Shown here: positions 1-6,311 of the stretch, in pieces | Position numbering within the stretch: the first letter of the stretch is position 1 | Layout of the letters: the number at the start of each line of letters is the position of its first letter | Source: Bacteroidota bacterium | Lineage (GTDB): Bacteria > Bacteroidota > Ignavibacteria > UBA10030 > UBA8401 | DNA length: 40,204 bases | Assembly: GCA_021796275.1 (NCBI GenBank) | Contig: JAJYOI010000021.1 | Location: 1-40,204 of the forward strand | Direction: 5' to 3' | Position numbers and translations under genes: made by a program | Notes under the pieces: generated by a model | Databases searched by the model: none | Seen by the model: only the letters and a program-made list of their open reading frames with translations | Told to the model about the DNA's origin: nothing

Positions 1-99
1 CCGGAAACAGGGGCAGCGTTTTTCGATCAATCCATTGTGAAGAGTTCAACGGCAAAGGCTGGCGGGAATGGAGACGCTGTGCCGGCAACGCCGCAATAA
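1..99 (+). CDS. possible 3' end of a gene truncated by the window edge
   Basis: Frame 1 is open from the first base to a TAA at 97-99 and would encode a 32-residue Ala/Gly/Pro-rich tail. Frame 3 is also open over this stretch but gives an implausible Cys/Arg-rich peptide. Two hairpins follow within 90 bp, as expected after the end of a plus-strand gene. No family can be recognised from so short a piece; it may be chance. Confidence 0.3.
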   Translation, partial: PETGAAFFDQSIVKSSTAKAGGNGDAVPATPQ

Positions 100-117
100 A
101 TAAAAAGACTGTGTGCC

Positions 118-144
118 GCAGCCGGTGTCGCTAACATCGGCTGC
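118..144. terminator. hairpin, possible terminator
   Basis: GCAGCCGGTGT pairs with ACATCGGCTGC (one G-T pair) around a 5-nt loop. On the minus strand it is followed about 7 nt later by a T-rich run, so it could end transcription from miaA. On the plus strand it lies just after the open frame ending at 99. Direction cannot be decided. Confidence 0.4.
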
Positions 145-156
145 ACGTTAGTAAAC

Positions 157-186
157 AACGCCGATGGATAAATGTTCATCGGCGTT
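157..186. terminator. hairpin AACGCCGATG / CATCGGCGTT
   Basis: A perfect 10-bp stem with a 10-nt loop, flanked by AAACA/TGTTT that extend the symmetry imperfectly. It lies between a possible plus-strand gene end and the minus-strand miaA. It is probably a bidirectional terminator; the following T run is poor. Confidence 0.4.
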
Positions 187-244
187 ATGTTTATTACACC
201 GCCCAACCCGACGAACTGCACTGCCATCCATGCACATCTGCCAC

Positions 245-263
245 CCTGCCTGCGGCAGGCAGG
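245..263. repeat. palindromic repeat CCTGCCTGCGGCAGGCAGG
   Basis: Near-perfect 19-bp palindrome 12 bp past the miaA stop codon. It has no T tail on either strand, so it looks more like a short dispersed palindromic repeat than a standard terminator. Similar CCTGCCTGC/GCAGGCAGG palindromes are, from memory, common in many environmental genomes. Confidence 0.5.
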
Positions 264-274
264 CGTGAGAGCCG

Positions 275-1216
275 TCACCGGATCATTTCGACAATGCGCA
301 GTGCAATGTGCGGGATATCTTCGCTTCGTTCAACTTCAAACCACTGAATGCGTTTATTCCGGCGGAACCATGTCAGTTGCCGCTTTGCATAGCGGCGGGT
401 ATTTTGTTTCATCAATTCAATCATGCGTTCATGCGAAAGCTCGCTGCGAAGGTACGCGAACGCTTCTTTGTATCCGACCGTTTGCAGCGCTTTGAATCGT
501 TCGTCGTAGCCGGTGGAAAGAAGGTTCTTCACTTCATCAAGAAATCCGTTGGCAAGCATATCGTCCACGCGGCGGTTGATCCTTTCATATAATATTTCCC
601 GCTTCCATTGAAGTCCGACAAACAGAGGATTGAACAGCACCTCGCGGTGTTGTTCGGCGTGATGTTTCGAGATTGATTTTCCCGTTGCGTAAAACACTTC
701 GAGCGCGCGTATAAGCCGCCGTAGTTTTGTCGGTGGAATCTTTGCGGCTGAATCCGGGTCAACGCGGTGAAGTTCGCGCCAGAGCGCTTCGGCTCCTTCT
801 TTCTTCGCGCGCGTTTCCAGCTCCCCGCGAATTTCTTTTATCATGCCGGGTCCCGAAAAAATTCCGTCCACAAGCGCCTGAATATATAATCCCGTTCCGC
901 CGACAACGATCGGCAGCGCGCCTTTCTTCACAATCTCCGCGATGATTTCTTTCGCCTGAATGGAAAAATCGCCCGCTGAAAAATGTTCGTTCGGCAAAAG
1001 GCGGTTGATAAAATGATGCGGCACTTTCGTCAGCTCTTCCGGCGGCGGTTTCGCTGTTCCGATGTCGAGCATGCGGTACACTTGCCGTGAATCTGCCGAG
1101 ATAATTTCGCCGGGTACGCGTTTCGCAATTGCAAGAGCAAGCGAAGTTTTTCCCGACGCCGTGGGCCCGGCGATCACGAGAATTTTCGGGAGAGATGATG
1201 AATCAGAAGAATGCAT
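275..1216 (-). CDS. miaA: tRNA dimethylallyltransferase
   Basis: The 313-residue protein should transfer the dimethylallyl group to A37 of tRNAs reading UNN codons, the first step to ms2i6A. It has the P-loop GPTASGKT at residues 17-24, the conserved SADSRQVYR segment at about 40-48, the DIGTAKP motif just after it, and VVGGTGLY at about residue 103. Length is normal for the family (about 300-315). The ATG at 1216 is kept because the protein starts about 10 residues before the P-loop strand. It is the last gene of a minus-strand run (folP, cdaA, glycosyltransferase, pcm, miaA) but is separated from pcm by 155 bp holding two palindromic repeats, so it may be transcribed separately. The family assignment is secure. 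Confidence 0.95.
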   Translation of the reverse strand: MHSSDSSSLPKILVIAGPTASGKTSLALAIAKRVPGEIISADSRQVYRMLDIGTAKPPPEELTKVPHHFINRLLPNEHFSAGDFSIQAKEIIAEIVKKGALPIVVGGTGLYIQALVDGIFSGPGMIKEIRGELETRAKKEGAEALWRELHRVDPDSAAKIPPTKLRRLIRALEVFYATGKSISKHHAEQHREVLFNPLFVGLQWKREILYERINRRVDDMLANGFLDEVKNLLSTGYDERFKALQTVGYKEAFAYLRSELSHERMIELMKQNTRRYAKRQLTWFRRNKRIQWFEVERSEDIPHIALRIVEMIR

Positions 1217-1274
1217 ACAATGGCACTCGAAAAAAAACGGGACTTCAGAAAATTAATCTGTAGACCAAAAAAAG

Positions 1275-1298
1275 CGCACTGAGCCAAGTCGAAGTGCG
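1275..1298. repeat. palindromic repeat, core TTCGACT..GCTCA (copy 1)
   Basis: Arms CGCACT (1275-1280) and AGTGCG (1293-1298). On the minus strand the core reads CACTTCGACTTGGCTCAGTG, a short palindromic repeat of a type seen, from memory, in many bacterial genomes. It lies between pcm and miaA. Confidence 0.55.
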
Positions 1299-1314
1299 GA
1301 AAATTTTGATGAAC

Positions 1315-1340
1315 TCGTGGTTCGGCTCCGCTCACCACGA
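1315..1340. repeat. palindromic repeat, core TTCGGCTCCGCTCA (copy 2)
   Basis: Arms TCGTGGT (1315-1321) and ACCACGA (1334-1340). The core on the plus strand, TTCGGCTCCGCTCA, matches the minus-strand core of the neighbouring repeat at 1275-1298, so the two copies lie in inverted orientation. On the plus strand a T-rich run follows (1341-1356), so it could also act as a terminator in that direction. Confidence 0.55.
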
Positions 1341-1371
1341 TTTATTTTATTTTTTCAGAAGTCGTACGCTG

Positions 1372-2016
1372 CTACTTCCCGCCGTTCGACCACGCATTTT
1401 TTCCTATCAACGGCACAAACTTGAATCCGTCAATTTCCTGCTGAGTGAAGTGTGAACCTGTTCTTCTGACAACCAGCAGTTTTTGTATTTCCCGATCGCC
1501 GACCGGAACAACAAGTCTGCCGCCATCGGCGAGCTGGTCTTTCAGCGGCGGCGGAATATCCGGCGCACCGGCAGTAACGATGATCGCATCGAACGGCGCG
1601 AATTCCGACCAGCCGACGGAACCGTCACCGCCTTTCGAAGCGATGTGAAGGTTGAGCCGGTCGAATGTTTTGCGTGCGCGTGCAACAAGAGGAAGATGCC
1701 GCTCAATTGTGAATACGCGGCAGCCTAACAGTGCGAGCACGACCGCCTGATATCCCGAACCGGTGCCGACTTCAAGCACTTTTTCGCCGCGCTTCAATTG
1801 AAGCGCTTGCGTCATAAAGGCAACGGTGTACGGTTGAGAGATTGTTTGTTCCTGTCCGATGGGCAGCGCGGAATCTTCATACGCACGGTTAACAAACGGC
1901 GCATCAACAAAATGATGACGCTCGACGGTGCCCATAACGCGAAGCACGTTTTCGTCCCAGATTCCTTTTTGTCTCAGCACCTCGATCATTTCAGCGCGTT
2001 CAGTTTCAAATCGCAT
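1372..2016 (-). CDS. pcm: protein-L-isoaspartate O-methyltransferase
   Basis: The product (214 residues from this start) is a SAM-dependent enzyme that methylates L-isoaspartyl residues so that damaged proteins can be repaired. It shows the family's early motif region (VERHHFVDAPF, then ALPIGQEQTISQPYTVAFM), SAM motif I VLEVGTGSGYQ at about residues 80-90, and the late GGRLVVPVG strand. Length matches the family (about 210). Both a GTG at 2019 and an ATG at 2016 are possible; an AGGA lies 7 nt before the GTG and 10 nt before the ATG, so the GTG is not excluded. It starts 12 bp after the glycosyltransferase stop, so the two are probably co-transcribed. Confidence 0.93.
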   Translation of the reverse strand: MRFETERAEMIEVLRQKGIWDENVLRVMGTVERHHFVDAPFVNRAYEDSALPIGQEQTISQPYTVAFMTQALQLKRGEKVLEVGTGSGYQAVVLALLGCRVFTIERHLPLVARARKTFDRLNLHIASKGGDGSVGWSEFAPFDAIIVTAGAPDIPPPLKDQLADGGRLVVPVGDREIQKLLVVRRTGSHFTQQEIDGFKFVPLIGKNAWSNGGK

Positions 2017-2028
2017 CACTTTACATTC

Positions 2029-2703
2029 CTAATAATCGTGAAAGAGAACCCTGATAAAGTTAACTGTTGTCGCCGCGTGAGTCATTGCGCTTTTCTCGCC
2101 GGCGTAGATGGTGCGAATGGGAACAGAGCCGAAACGAAAACCGCGTGCCGCTGCTTTGATGAGAAATTCCGTTTCCGCTTCGAAGCCTGTTGACTCAAGC
2201 CGGACGTCCTTCAACACATTTTTACCGATGAGACGAAACCCCGATTGGCTGTCATAAATTTTCGCTCCTGTTCGTGCATTCACGAGCGACGTGGTGATGG
2301 TATTCGAGAGTTTGCGATGCACCGGCATTCCGCGCATGTTATGAAGTCTGCTGCCGATAAGAATGTCGAATTCTCCCGATGCGAATGCTGAAATAAAATC
2401 GGGAATCGAATGCGGATCGTGCTGAAGATCGGCGTCCATTGTCAGCACTGCATCAATTGATTGCCGCAGTGCTTCATCAAAACCGGTTTGCAGTGCGGCG
2501 CCTTTGCCGCGGTTCTTTTCGTGATGCAGAACTGTAACATTCCTTTCCTGCGCGACGGTCGTCGTTGCATCGCGCGAACCATCATCAACAACGATAATGC
2601 GGTCTGCGGGAATGAAACGCAGTGCATCGTTGAGAAGCGCACCGATGGTGCGTTCAGCGTTGAGCGCGGGAATAATGAGAGCAAACCGATGAGTTAAGTT
2701 CAT
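2029..2703 (-). CDS. family 2 glycosyltransferase (polyprenyl-phosphate sugar transferase type)
   Basis: A 224-residue GT-A fold enzyme resembling dolichyl/polyprenyl-phosphate mannosyl- or glucosyltransferases. Visible motifs are FALIIPALNAE at the N terminus, VVDDGSRD, KNRGKGAALQTGF, and the metal-binding TMDADLQHDP, followed by IGSR and the DSQSGFRLI segment typical of the DPM1 branch. No membrane segments follow, unlike GtrB-type proteins. I chose the ATG at 2703: homology begins about six residues later, and it sits 20 bp after the cdaA stop codon. The upstream ATG at 2763 would overlap cdaA by 40 bp. It likely makes a lipid-linked sugar for cell-envelope glycans; donor and acceptor are unknown. 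Confidence 0.88.
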   Translation of the reverse strand: MNLTHRFALIIPALNAERTIGALLNDALRFIPADRIIVVDDGSRDATTTVAQERNVTVLHHEKNRGKGAALQTGFDEALRQSIDAVLTMDADLQHDPHSIPDFISAFASGEFDILIGSRLHNMRGMPVHRKLSNTITTSLVNARTGAKIYDSQSGFRLIGKNVLKDVRLESTGFEAETEFLIKAAARGFRFGSVPIRTIYAGEKSAMTHAATTVNFIRVLFHDY

Positions 2704-2723
2704 AGTGTCCGTTACGCACAGCG

Positions 2724-3539
2724 CTATGGTTCTGCGCTCATTGCACGCGACAGGTTTTTCCATGAACGCTCGAGCGATAATACCAATCGTTCGCGCAGCT
2801 GTGTGCGAAGTTCATGCGGCGTCAGCTTGCGGGTAAGAATGCCGTCTTCGGCAATGGAAATTGTTCCCGTTTCTTCGGAAACGATGACCGCAACGGTATC
2901 TGCCTGTTCCGAAATTCCGAGCGCAGAGCGGTGACGCATTCCAAGCACGGTATCGCCGCTGCGCGTTGTGGCAGAAAGGGGAAGCGTGCACCGAGCCGCT
3001 TCAATGGTCCGGTCTTTGATGATCACGGCGCCGTCGTGCAGCGGCGATTTCGGATTGAAGATTGAGAGCAGCAGTGACCGGCTGACTCGCGCCTGCAAAG
3101 AAATTCCGGTTTCGATGAACGTGCGCAATCCTGTTCCGCGGACGATAATGATCAACGCTCCCTGTTTTTTCTTCGACAGCTCGACAGCGGCGCTCGCAAT
3201 TTCTTCGATGGATTCGTCAACATCTAAGTTGAGAAACATCCGGACGATTTTATTCCGCGCCACTATCGAAAGCAGTCTCCGGATTTCAGGCTGGAAGAGA
3301 ACGATGAATGCGATGACCCAAATATCGGTCAGCGTATGCAGCAGCCACCCCATCGCTTTCAGGTTGATCGCTTGAGCGATGAACGAAAACGCAAAGATCA
3401 GCATTAAGCCGATGAAGATTTGCGTTGCGATTGTCCCGCGCATAACAAGATAAAGGCGGTAGAAGATGAACGATACGAGAGCGATATCGACAAGATCAAC
3501 CAGCGAAACTGTAAGAAAACCGATCCGAAAGAGTTCCAT
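2724..3539 (-). CDS. cdaA: diadenylate cyclase, membrane-anchored CdaA type
   Basis: The 271-residue protein makes the second messenger c-di-AMP from two ATP. About 95 N-terminal residues hold hydrophobic segments forming the membrane anchor. The catalytic DAC domain follows, with the diagnostic DGA (in PLHDGAVIIKD) and RHR (in MRHRSALG) motifs. Domain order and length match CdaA/YbbP rather than the soluble DisA. The ATG at 3539 has no visible Shine-Dalgarno. The usual partner genes cdaR and glmM are absent here; instead it follows folP, an arrangement remembered from Bacteroidetes-type genomes. The 116 bp between folP and cdaA leaves co-transcription likely but not certain. Confidence 0.95.
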   Translation of the reverse strand: MELFRIGFLTVSLVDLVDIALVSFIFYRLYLVMRGTIATQIFIGLMLIFAFSFIAQAINLKAMGWLLHTLTDIWVIAFIVLFQPEIRRLLSIVARNKIVRMFLNLDVDESIEEIASAAVELSKKKQGALIIIVRGTGLRTFIETGISLQARVSRSLLLSIFNPKSPLHDGAVIIKDRTIEAARCTLPLSATTRSGDTVLGMRHRSALGISEQADTVAVIVSEETGTISIAEDGILTRKLTPHELRTQLRERLVLSLERSWKNLSRAMSAEP

Positions 3540-3655
3540 GCTGAAGGAGAAAAAAAGTAGTTAAGAGTTTACGGGCGTCTATTATTCATGCACGAACTTT
3601 CATTATTGGACAATCAATATTCAGCAGCGGGCAGCGCAGTTTCACAGAGAGAAGA

Positions 3656-4549
3656 TTACACTGCGCGGCAAATAGCATCCGTTACCATAGCAACACGCTT
3701 CATTTCTTTAACGTCGTGAACGCGAACAATGTTTGCGCCGTTCACAATTGACACTGCGATAGCGGCAGCGGTTCCTTCTACACGCTGATCAACGGGAAGC
3801 TGAAGCACGTTGCCAAGAAATCCTTTCCGTGACGGACCGACAAGAATCGGGCAGCCGAGTTCTTTCAATGCGTGAAGCGAGCGGAGCAGTGTAAGATTAT
3901 GTTCCGTTGTTTTTCCGAAACCGATACCGGGATCGACAATAACCTGTTCAATACCTGCGGCATGTGCGGCAGAAATGCTTTCCGATAAGTAGTTTTTGAT
4001 TTCCTGCAGAAGATTTTCGTACACCGGATGCTGCTGCATGGTTTTCGGTGTGCCTTTAATATGCATCGCAATAAGTGTTGCACCGTGTTGAGCCGCAGTT
4101 TCAGCCATGTGCGGATCAAATTTCAATCCGCTGATATCGTTGACAATAACAGCGCCGGCATGCAGTGCAGCATCGGCAACATCGGATTTGTACGTGTCGA
4201 TAGAAATTGGAATGTCGGATTTCTTAGCGATCATTTCAATCACCGGAGTTACGCGGCGTATCTCTTCTGTTGGTGCAACAGCCTCGGCGCCTTCGCCGTA
4301 CACTCCCTTGGGCCGCGTCGATTCGCCGCCGACATCAATAATATCCGCCCCGTCTTCAACCATGTGAAGAGCGTGATCAACCGCATGCTGTGCATCAAGA
4401 TATTTTCCGCCGTCAGAAAACGAATCGGGCGTAACATTGAGAATGCCCATGATGAATGTCCGCCGGGAGAAGTCAAATTGTTTACTGCCGCATGTGAAAA
4501 CAAGCGGCGATTGGAAACTTGCTGTTGCAGGATGAACCGATGTTTGCAT
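3656..4549 (-). CDS. folP: dihydropteroate synthase
   Basis: The 297-residue TIM-barrel enzyme condenses p-aminobenzoate with dihydropterin pyrophosphate in folate synthesis. The two family signatures are clear: MGILNVTPDSFSDGG near residue 35 and DIIDVGGESTRP near residue 75. Later come VNDISG, DPGIGFGKT and GPSRKGF, which bind pterin and phosphate. The ATG at 4549 is preferred over a GTG at 4558; neither has a good Shine-Dalgarno. It is the first gene of the minus-strand run and has a sigma70-like promoter just upstream. Family assignment is secure; the exact start is not. Confidence 0.95.
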   Translation of the reverse strand: MQTSVHPATASFQSPLVFTCGSKQFDFSRRTFIMGILNVTPDSFSDGGKYLDAQHAVDHALHMVEDGADIIDVGGESTRPKGVYGEGAEAVAPTEEIRRVTPVIEMIAKKSDIPISIDTYKSDVADAALHAGAVIVNDISGLKFDPHMAETAAQHGATLIAMHIKGTPKTMQQHPVYENLLQEIKNYLSESISAAHAAGIEQVIVDPGIGFGKTTEHNLTLLRSLHALKELGCPILVGPSRKGFLGNVLQLPVDQRVEGTAAAIAVSIVNGANIVRVHDVKEMKRVAMVTDAICRAV

Positions 4550-4575
4550 TAGTCTCACGCGATTATCGTTTTCAA

Positions 4576-4604
4576 AATATATCGAAATGAAGGACGATTC
4601 GCAA
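4576..4604 (-). promoter_or_regulatory. sigma70-like promoter of folP
   Basis: On the minus strand, TTGCGA (4604-4599), a 17-bp spacer, then TATATT (4581-4576), about 27 bp before the folP ATG. The spacing is ideal, the -10 box good and the -35 box moderate. Confidence 0.5.
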
Positions 4605-4746
4605 TGGAAAAGCCATCTTTAGACGAAAGCAAGTGAGTAGAATGTCTGCTATGGACGGGATGGAATAATTGGTTTGCCGGGTTTAGAAACGGTGCTGTAA
4701 GTGAAAGAAGCCAGCTTGCGCGGTGGTGATTCTTTCGAAATGTTCA

Positions 4747-5007
4747 TCAACGGCTGGAGCTTGAACCGGGCTGCGTTTTGTTTTCTAAATATCTGCCGGT
4801 TCCCCGTGATTTTATCTTTTTCTCCTCTTGCATTGCTTCGGCGCGCTTAGGAAATTCTTTCACAAAGATTATTTCCCACGGAATGCCTGAACGGGTAGCT
4901 TTTGACTCGCCCGTATTATGTTCGCGCAATCGGTTTTCAAAATTGTTGCACTGACCGGAATAAAAGCGGTGTGTTCTGACGCTGCGAAGAATGTAAGTAT
5001 AAAACAT
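4747..5007 (-). CDS. GIY-YIG nuclease family protein (downstream copy)
   Basis: An 86-residue single-domain GIY-YIG protein of the YhbQ/UPF0213 type. The first motif reads YTYIL and the second FYSG (so YSG replaces YIG). The catalytic arginine is in NRLREHN and the metal-binding glutamate in the EAMQEEKKIKS helix, so the active site looks complete. The ATG at 5007 lies one base after the 3' end of a tRNA remnant, leaving no room for a ribosome-binding site. The gene is 303 bp from a second copy at 5059-5310 and is nearly identical to it at the 5' end but diverged at the 3' end. Its last codons include CAGCCCGGTT, matching a tRNA D-arm. The biological substrate is unknown. Confidence 0.8.
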   Translation of the reverse strand: MFYTYILRSVRTHRFYSGQCNNFENRLREHNTGESKATRSGIPWEIIFVKEFPKRAEAMQEEKKIKSRGTGRYLENKTQPGSSSSR

Positions 5008-5008
5008 G

Positions 5009-5073
5009 TCGGGGCGGGGAGATTCGAACTCCCGACCTTGGCGCCATGGCGCCACGCTCTAACCGGGCTGAGT
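5009..5073 (-). pseudogene. chimeric tRNA remnant (3' half identical to tRNA-Pro)
   Basis: The minus strand carries a D-arm (CTCAGCCCGGTTAGAGC), a 16-nt anticodon-arm region that is a perfect palindrome (TGGCGCCATGGCGCCA) leaving only a 6-nt loop, then a T-arm and acceptor 3' strand identical to the neighbouring tRNA-Pro. The acceptor 5' strand is missing and replaced by the coding end of the upstream GIY-YIG gene, whose TAG stop lies in the D-loop. The 5' part resembles the degenerate tRNA at 5434-5508 and the 3' part tRNA-Pro. It cannot fold as a normal tRNA. Confidence 0.8.
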
Positions 5074-5310
5074 CTTTGTAATGTCGCCTAAATATCGCGC
5101 GGCACCTCTTGCTTTGATCTTCTTTTCTTCGGCGATTGCTTCTACCCGTGTATGAAATTCCCGTTTGAAGACTAACTCCCATGGAATGCCTGAACGGGTA
5201 GCTTTTGACTCGCCCGTATTATGCTCGCGCAATCGGTTTTCAAAATTGTTGCACTGACCGGAATAAAAGCGGTGTGTTCTGACGCTGCGAAGAATGTAAG
5301 TATAAAACAT
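5059..5310 (-). CDS. GIY-YIG nuclease family protein (upstream copy, abutting tRNA-Pro)
   Basis: An 83-residue single-domain GIY-YIG protein with the same motifs as the copy at 4747-5007: YTYIL, FYSG, catalytic Arg in NRLREHN, and Glu in EAIAEEKKIKA. Its ATG at 5310 follows the discriminator base of tRNA-Pro by one nucleotide. It is therefore probably expressed only as part of the tRNA transcript, and tRNA 3' processing would leave a leaderless message. Its TAG stop lies inside the D-arm of the next tRNA remnant. The frame also reads on upstream through the tRNA, but that N-terminal extension is tRNA sequence and not real protein. It may be a tRNA-linked selfish gene or a repair nuclease. Confidence 0.8.
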   Translation of the reverse strand: MFYTYILRSVRTHRFYSGQCNNFENRLREHNTGESKATRSGIPWELVFKREFHTRVEAIAEEKKIKARGAARYLGDITKTQPG

Positions 5311-5311
5311 G

Positions 5312-5386
5312 TCGGGGCGGGGAGATTCGAACTCCCGACCTCTTGGTCCCGAACCAAGCGCTCTAACCGGGCTGAGCCACGCCCCG
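5312..5386 (-). tRNA. tRNA-Pro(CGG)
   Basis: A complete 75-nt cloverleaf. The acceptor CGGGGCG pairs perfectly with CGCCCCG. The D-arm is GCTC/GAGC, the anticodon stem CTTGG/CCAAG has loop TTCGGGA (anticodon CGG), and the T-arm GGGAG/CTCCC has loop TTCGAAT. The discriminator is A and CCA is not encoded. A GIY-YIG gene begins one base after the 3' end. Confidence 0.95.
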
Positions 5387-5433
5387 AAAATATTTTTACT
5401 GCAAAGAACAAAGCACATTAAATAGTCACGCGG

Positions 5434-5508
5434 CGGAGAACAGCTTCGAATAATTTCCGACCTTGGCACCACTGGCGCCACGCTCTAACCGGGCTGAACT
5501 ACGCTCCG
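5434..5508 (-). pseudogene. degenerate tRNA-like sequence
   Basis: It has an acceptor-like CGGAGCG, a D-arm GTTC/GAGC with the same D-loop as tRNA-Pro, and an anticodon arm TGGCG/TGCCA. However, base 33 is C rather than T, and the T-stem does not pair around TTCGAAG. Only about five acceptor pairs can form. It is probably a decayed tRNA that lies between tRNA-Ala and tRNA-Pro and is still co-transcribed. Confidence 0.65.
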
Positions 5509-5527
5509 CAACACAGTTATTTTTCGG

Positions 5528-5600
<73 letters not shown>

Positions 5601-5614
5601 CTTAATGCAGAGTC

Positions 5615-5643
5615 AATATACGAATGAATTGAAAGTTTGTCAA
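5615..5643 (-). promoter_or_regulatory. strong sigma70 promoter of the tRNA locus
   Basis: On the minus strand, a perfect TTGACA (5643-5638), a 17-bp spacer, and TATATT (5620-5615). Transcription should start near 5608, about 8 nt before tRNA-Ala. Confidence 0.85.
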
Positions 5644-5892
5644 CGAGAGTTAAATTTCTTTCCCTCAGAAGTGTCAAAGTTTTTGCGTACTGATAATCGC
5701 AGCGAAATTTTTTTGAAATAATTTTCTGCGACTGTGTTCAACTGCGACGATATTATCTATACAGGACGTTTGAAGATTAAAAATCTTCGCCCTGATTTTT
5801 TATTGATGGAAGTCACAACACATCATTTATAGCAAGCCTACATTAGTCAAAGTCTCGTTGTGTATTTGTAATGTAAAAGGGAGGTTGAGGAG
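5644..5892. other. AT-rich intergenic region, no gene seen
   Basis: It lies between the divergent tRNA promoter and the small zinc-ribbon gene. It holds a short hairpin (GAAGATT at 5772-5778 with AATCTTC at 5782-5788) followed by a T run at about 5795-5800. No open frame with coding character or clear plus-strand promoter is visible. Confidence 0.4.
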
Positions 5893-6150
5893 ATGAGTTG
5901 TCCTGAGTGCGGAAGTCGTTTCAGTCAAAAAAGTCTCTTGAGGCTCTATTTAGCAACTGCGGCAATTATTGTAATCTTTGGTGCATCGCTATTCTTTGCG
6001 CAAATGGAAGTATTTTTTGCCGTCGCAATAATGATTCTTTTTGCACTGAGAAAGATAGAGAACGGATTCAGCGAAATTGAAAAGCATGAATTACGCTGTC
6101 CGAAGTGTGGCCATGTGGTTCGTTTCGCACATAGTCACAGCCAGCTTTGA
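5893..6150 (+). CDS. small zinc-ribbon membrane protein of unknown function
   Basis: An 85-residue protein with CPECG at residues 3-7, a hydrophobic stretch from about 17 to 51 that could form two membrane passes, and a second CPKCG at about 70-74. Two CxxC knuckles on either side of a membrane hairpin could form one cytoplasmic zinc ribbon. The start is supported by GGGAGG 8 nt upstream. It stands alone, before the ROK regulator gene. I do not recognise a named family. Confidence 0.7.
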   Translation: MSCPECGSRFSQKSLLRLYLATAAIIVIFGASLFFAQMEVFFAVAIMILFALRKIENGFSEIEKHELRCPKCGHVVRFAHSHSQL

Positions 6151-6206
6151 AGTAACATTCTTCTTCCACTTAGAAAGCTGACCCACGTTTTTTTGTTTAT
6201 CCCCCC

Positions 6207-6235
6207 TTGACTTTTGCCTCTAAAAATCTTACACT
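6207..6235 (+). promoter_or_regulatory. promoter of the ROK regulator gene
   Basis: TTGACT (6207-6212), a 17-bp spacer and TACACT (6230-6235). The predicted start is near 6242, inside the adjacent dyad at 6238-6256, which argues for repression by blocking polymerase. Confidence 0.6.
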
Positions 6236-6237
6236 TT

Positions 6238-6256
6238 GTTTGTTCACAAAACAAAC
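6238..6256 (+). promoter_or_regulatory. operator-like dyad GTTTGTT-N5-AACAAAC
   Basis: A perfect 7+7 bp inverted repeat over the predicted transcription start of the ROK gene. Sites built on TTTGTT/AACAAA halves are typical of the XylR branch of ROK repressors, so autoregulation is likely. A further TTTGTT half-site lies at about 6264-6269. Confidence 0.6.
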
Positions 6257-6311
6257 CAACGGCTTTGTTTTTTATATCACGTAAGGTTTTTCTTTTCCAA
6301 CAGAATTTTCA

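Larger units (their letters stand above)
4881..5341. repeat. 303-bp-period tandem duplication (tRNA 3' half plus GIY-YIG 5' half)
   Basis: Blocks 4881-5038 and 5184-5341 are the same over 158 bp with a single difference (4921 T, 5224 C), at an offset of exactly 303 bp. Each block covers the 5' part of a GIY-YIG gene plus the T-arm and acceptor 3' strand of a tRNA. Outside the blocks the copies diverge sharply, which suggests recent recombination or gene conversion. Confidence 0.9.

Noticed and set aside
27..278. Open frame on the minus strand downstream of miaA
   Set aside because: No protein-like pattern, overlaps two hairpins and a palindromic repeat, and has no start signal.
5009..5073. 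Chimeric remnant as a functional tRNA
   Set aside because: The acceptor 5' strand is missing and the anticodon loop would have only six bases.
5311..5481. N-terminal extension of the GIY-YIG frame through tRNA-Pro (containing GREFESPRPD-type residues)
   Set aside because: The extension is translated tRNA sequence; GIY-YIG homology starts at the ATG right after the tRNA.
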